Positions 62,849 to 64,000 of a stretch of DNA of 64,000 nucleotides are shown here, in pieces. The stretch lies in assembly GCA_964293475.1 (NCBI GenBank), contig CAXYYJ010000013.1, positions 30,769 to 94,768 of the forward strand. Direction: 5' to 3'. The notes below the pieces were generated by a model, which saw only the letters and a list, made by a program, of their open reading frames with translations, searched no databases and was not told the origin of the DNA. The position numbers and the translations under genes were made by a program. Origin of the DNA: UBA12170 sp964293475. GTDB taxonomy: Bacteria > Bacteroidota > Bacteroidia > Bacteroidales > UBA12170. How positions within the stretch are numbered: the first letter of the stretch is position 1; every line of letters begins with the position of its first letter.

Positions 62849-62944
62849 TGTTGAATTAATTTAACAAAAATACGAATTAATGTTAAACGAAAACAACAAA
62901 AAATGAAAAAAATGTTGAATTCAGGCAACAAAATTACTTTTCAT
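62849..62944. repeat. Three 32-bp units at the promoter of ATPase copy 3
   Basis: Units start at 62849, 62881 and 62913. Each begins TGTT(G/A)AA and carries AACAAAA at positions 15-21, giving an 18-bp dyad TGTT-N10-AACA (best in unit 1: TGTTGAATTAATTTAACA). Pairwise identity is about 20-22 of 32 between unit 1 and the others, so this array is weaker than the other two. The -7 box falls inside unit 1, and a second TAATTTTG occurs in unit 3. Confidence 0.7.
62865..62872 (-). promoter_or_regulatory. Predicted -7 promoter element of ATPase copy 3
   Basis: TATTTTTG on the minus strand, 25 nt before ATG 62839, formed by the AACAAAA part of repeat unit 1. Confidence 0.45.
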
Positions 62945-63029
62945 CTTTTTTCTTTTATGGCATGATAAATAATTCCCCCATTCTTCACTAAGCAAAGTAT
63001 GAAATCCGAATCATTAGGAGCTATTTCCT

Positions 63030-63037
63030 TAGCTTTG
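63030..63037 (+). promoter_or_regulatory. Predicted -7 promoter element of folP
   Basis: TAGCTTTG, 16 nt before ATG 63054. Confidence 0.45.
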
Positions 63038-63053
63038 CACAAAAATCAGTTTC

Positions 63054-63884
63054 ATGCAGATTCTTTGTAATCATCTTACCCTTGATTTATCGACTCCAAA
63101 AGTAATGGGAATCATCAACCTAACCCCCGATAGTTTCTATGACGGGGGAAAATATCTGAGAGAAAAAGCCTGGATGGCCCGAGCAGCCCAATTGATTGAA
63201 GAAGGAGCTCAGATTCTGGATATTGGTGCAGCGTCCACGCGGCCGGGGTCAGCGCTGATTGGCAGTGATGACGAGTGGAAAATTCTCGAAAATCCCATCA
63301 GACAGCTGCGAAAAATATACCCCCGGATTTTAATTTCTGTCGATACTTATAATGCTGGTTTGGTGAGCTTGTGTGCCGATTTGGGGGTGAACATTATCAA
63401 CGATATTTCGGGCGGAAGCTGGGACAAACAAATGTTTGCGCAAGGTGCAAAATCCCCAATGGCATATGTGATGATGCACATTCAGGGTCAGCCTGCCAAC
63501 ATGCAGCAAAATCCGCAGTATGAGAATGTAATGGATGAATTGAAAGATTATTTCAAAGTTCGGTTGGAACAATTAAGGCAGTTGGACTTTCATAAAATCA
63601 TCATCGATCCTGGGTTTGGCTTTGGAAAGACTTTGGAGCATAACTATGAAATATTGGCCAGAATGAACGAGCTGAACGAGCTGGGTTTTCCAGTTTTGGC
63701 AGGATTAAGTCGTAAATCTATGATATTTAGACCTTTAAATATCACTCCGGAGCAATCACTCAACGGAACCACCGCGCTCAATATGCTGGCATTACAACAA
63801 GGCGCAAATATTTTGAGAGTCCATGATGTTAAGGAAGCGGTTGAAACCATTCGGCTTTTTACTCTGTTTCGGGGGGGTAACTGA
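63054..63884 (+). CDS. folP: Dihydropteroate synthase
   Basis: 276 aa TIM-barrel enzyme joining pABA and dihydropterin pyrophosphate in folate synthesis, the sulfonamide target. VMGIINLTPDSFYDGG is the pterin/substrate signature, GAASTRPGS is the second loop (Ala where Glu or Gly is common before Ser), then SVDTYNAGL, IINDISGG, MHIQGQPANMQ, DPGFGFGKT and LAGLSRKSM. It is complete. Nothing coding is seen in the last 115 bases of the window. Confidence 0.96.
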   Translation: MQILCNHLTLDLSTPKVMGIINLTPDSFYDGGKYLREKAWMARAAQLIEEGAQILDIGAASTRPGSALIGSDDEWKILENPIRQLRKIYPRILISVDTYNAGLVSLCADLGVNIINDISGGSWDKQMFAQGAKSPMAYVMMHIQGQPANMQQNPQYENVMDELKDYFKVRLEQLRQLDFHKIIIDPGFGFGKTLEHNYEILARMNELNELGFPVLAGLSRKSMIFRPLNITPEQSLNGTTALNMLALQQGANILRVHDVKEAVETIRLFTLFRGGN

Positions 63885-64000
63885 GTTAATAGATAAACAG
63901 AGTCAACAATGCTATTTAGATAATTGAAGTTTGTAATCAATTAATCTAAGTAAATAGAATAATATAATGTCGTATAATGTTGTATATATGAAATAATAAT

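Overview
The window is about 64 kb of a Bacteroidota chromosome. Supporting traits are the gliding genes gldE and gldD, proteins with type IX secretion (T9SS) C-terminal sorting domains, BACON-domain surface proteins, a HYC_CC_PP / metal-chaperone / TonB-receptor trio, a BT_3928-type DoxX protein, DUF1599, the ffh-folD and surE-lpxB gene pairs, and promoters of the Bacteroidota type (TTTG near -33, TAnnTTTG near -7). Class Bacteroidia is plausible, but I cannot place the genus. No rRNA, tRNA, insertion sequence, prophage or CRISPR array was seen. About 53 protein genes are supported, and both window edges fall in ordinary chromosomal DNA.

Layout. 1-7.4 kb (minus strand): partial deoC, gldE-gldD, then a tight four-gene operon of ORF6N/PLD-like protein, DNA methyltransferase, TPR/beta-barrel protein and SAM methyltransferase. 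7.7-17.3 kb: leuS, a large orphan CHASE/PAS histidine kinase and urocanate hydratase. 17.4-21.8 kb: an operon of H-NOX nitric-oxide sensor, hybrid kinase and Cys-cluster PAS protein, then crcB, an unknown protein, acylphosphatase and mnmD. 21.9-25 kb: a metal (probably copper) uptake module. 25-32.4 kb: a DUF4143 ATPase, a fused aroD-aroE, a PHP phosphatase, yidC and a BACON lipoprotein. 32.4-40.2 kb: an S9 peptidase and envelope/lipid genes (lpxB, surE, DUF502, maf, UbiA-type prenyltransferase, kdsC, DUF2520). 40.3-45 kb: MTA phosphorylase, DUF1543, and an Fe-S / NrfD / cytochrome c electron-transfer operon. 45-49.2 kb: queE, a T9SS cargo, folD and ffh. 49.6-58.6 kb: a giant BACON-repeat T9SS protein, an M23 peptidase, an outer-membrane protein, an ABC permease and a DoxX protein. 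59-64 kb: two more DUF4143 ATPases around an outer-membrane protein and DUF1599, then folP.

Most notable points. (1) All three AAA_14/DUF4143 ATPase genes have, just upstream, a different tandem repeat array with the same ~32-bp period (about three helical turns), overlapping or abutting the predicted promoter. This suggests operator arrays bound by the ATPases' own winged-helix domains. (2) ffh is interrupted by one in-frame TAA exactly between its GTPase (NG) and RNA-binding (M) domains. (3) An H-NOX / hybrid kinase / four-cysteine PAS operon could couple NO and redox sensing. (4) The DNA methyltransferase carries an internal duplication like that expected of a circular-permutation intermediate. 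(5) The Fe-S subunit of the NrfD module lacks a cysteine in two of its four cluster motifs. All functional statements come from reading the sequence; no searches were run.
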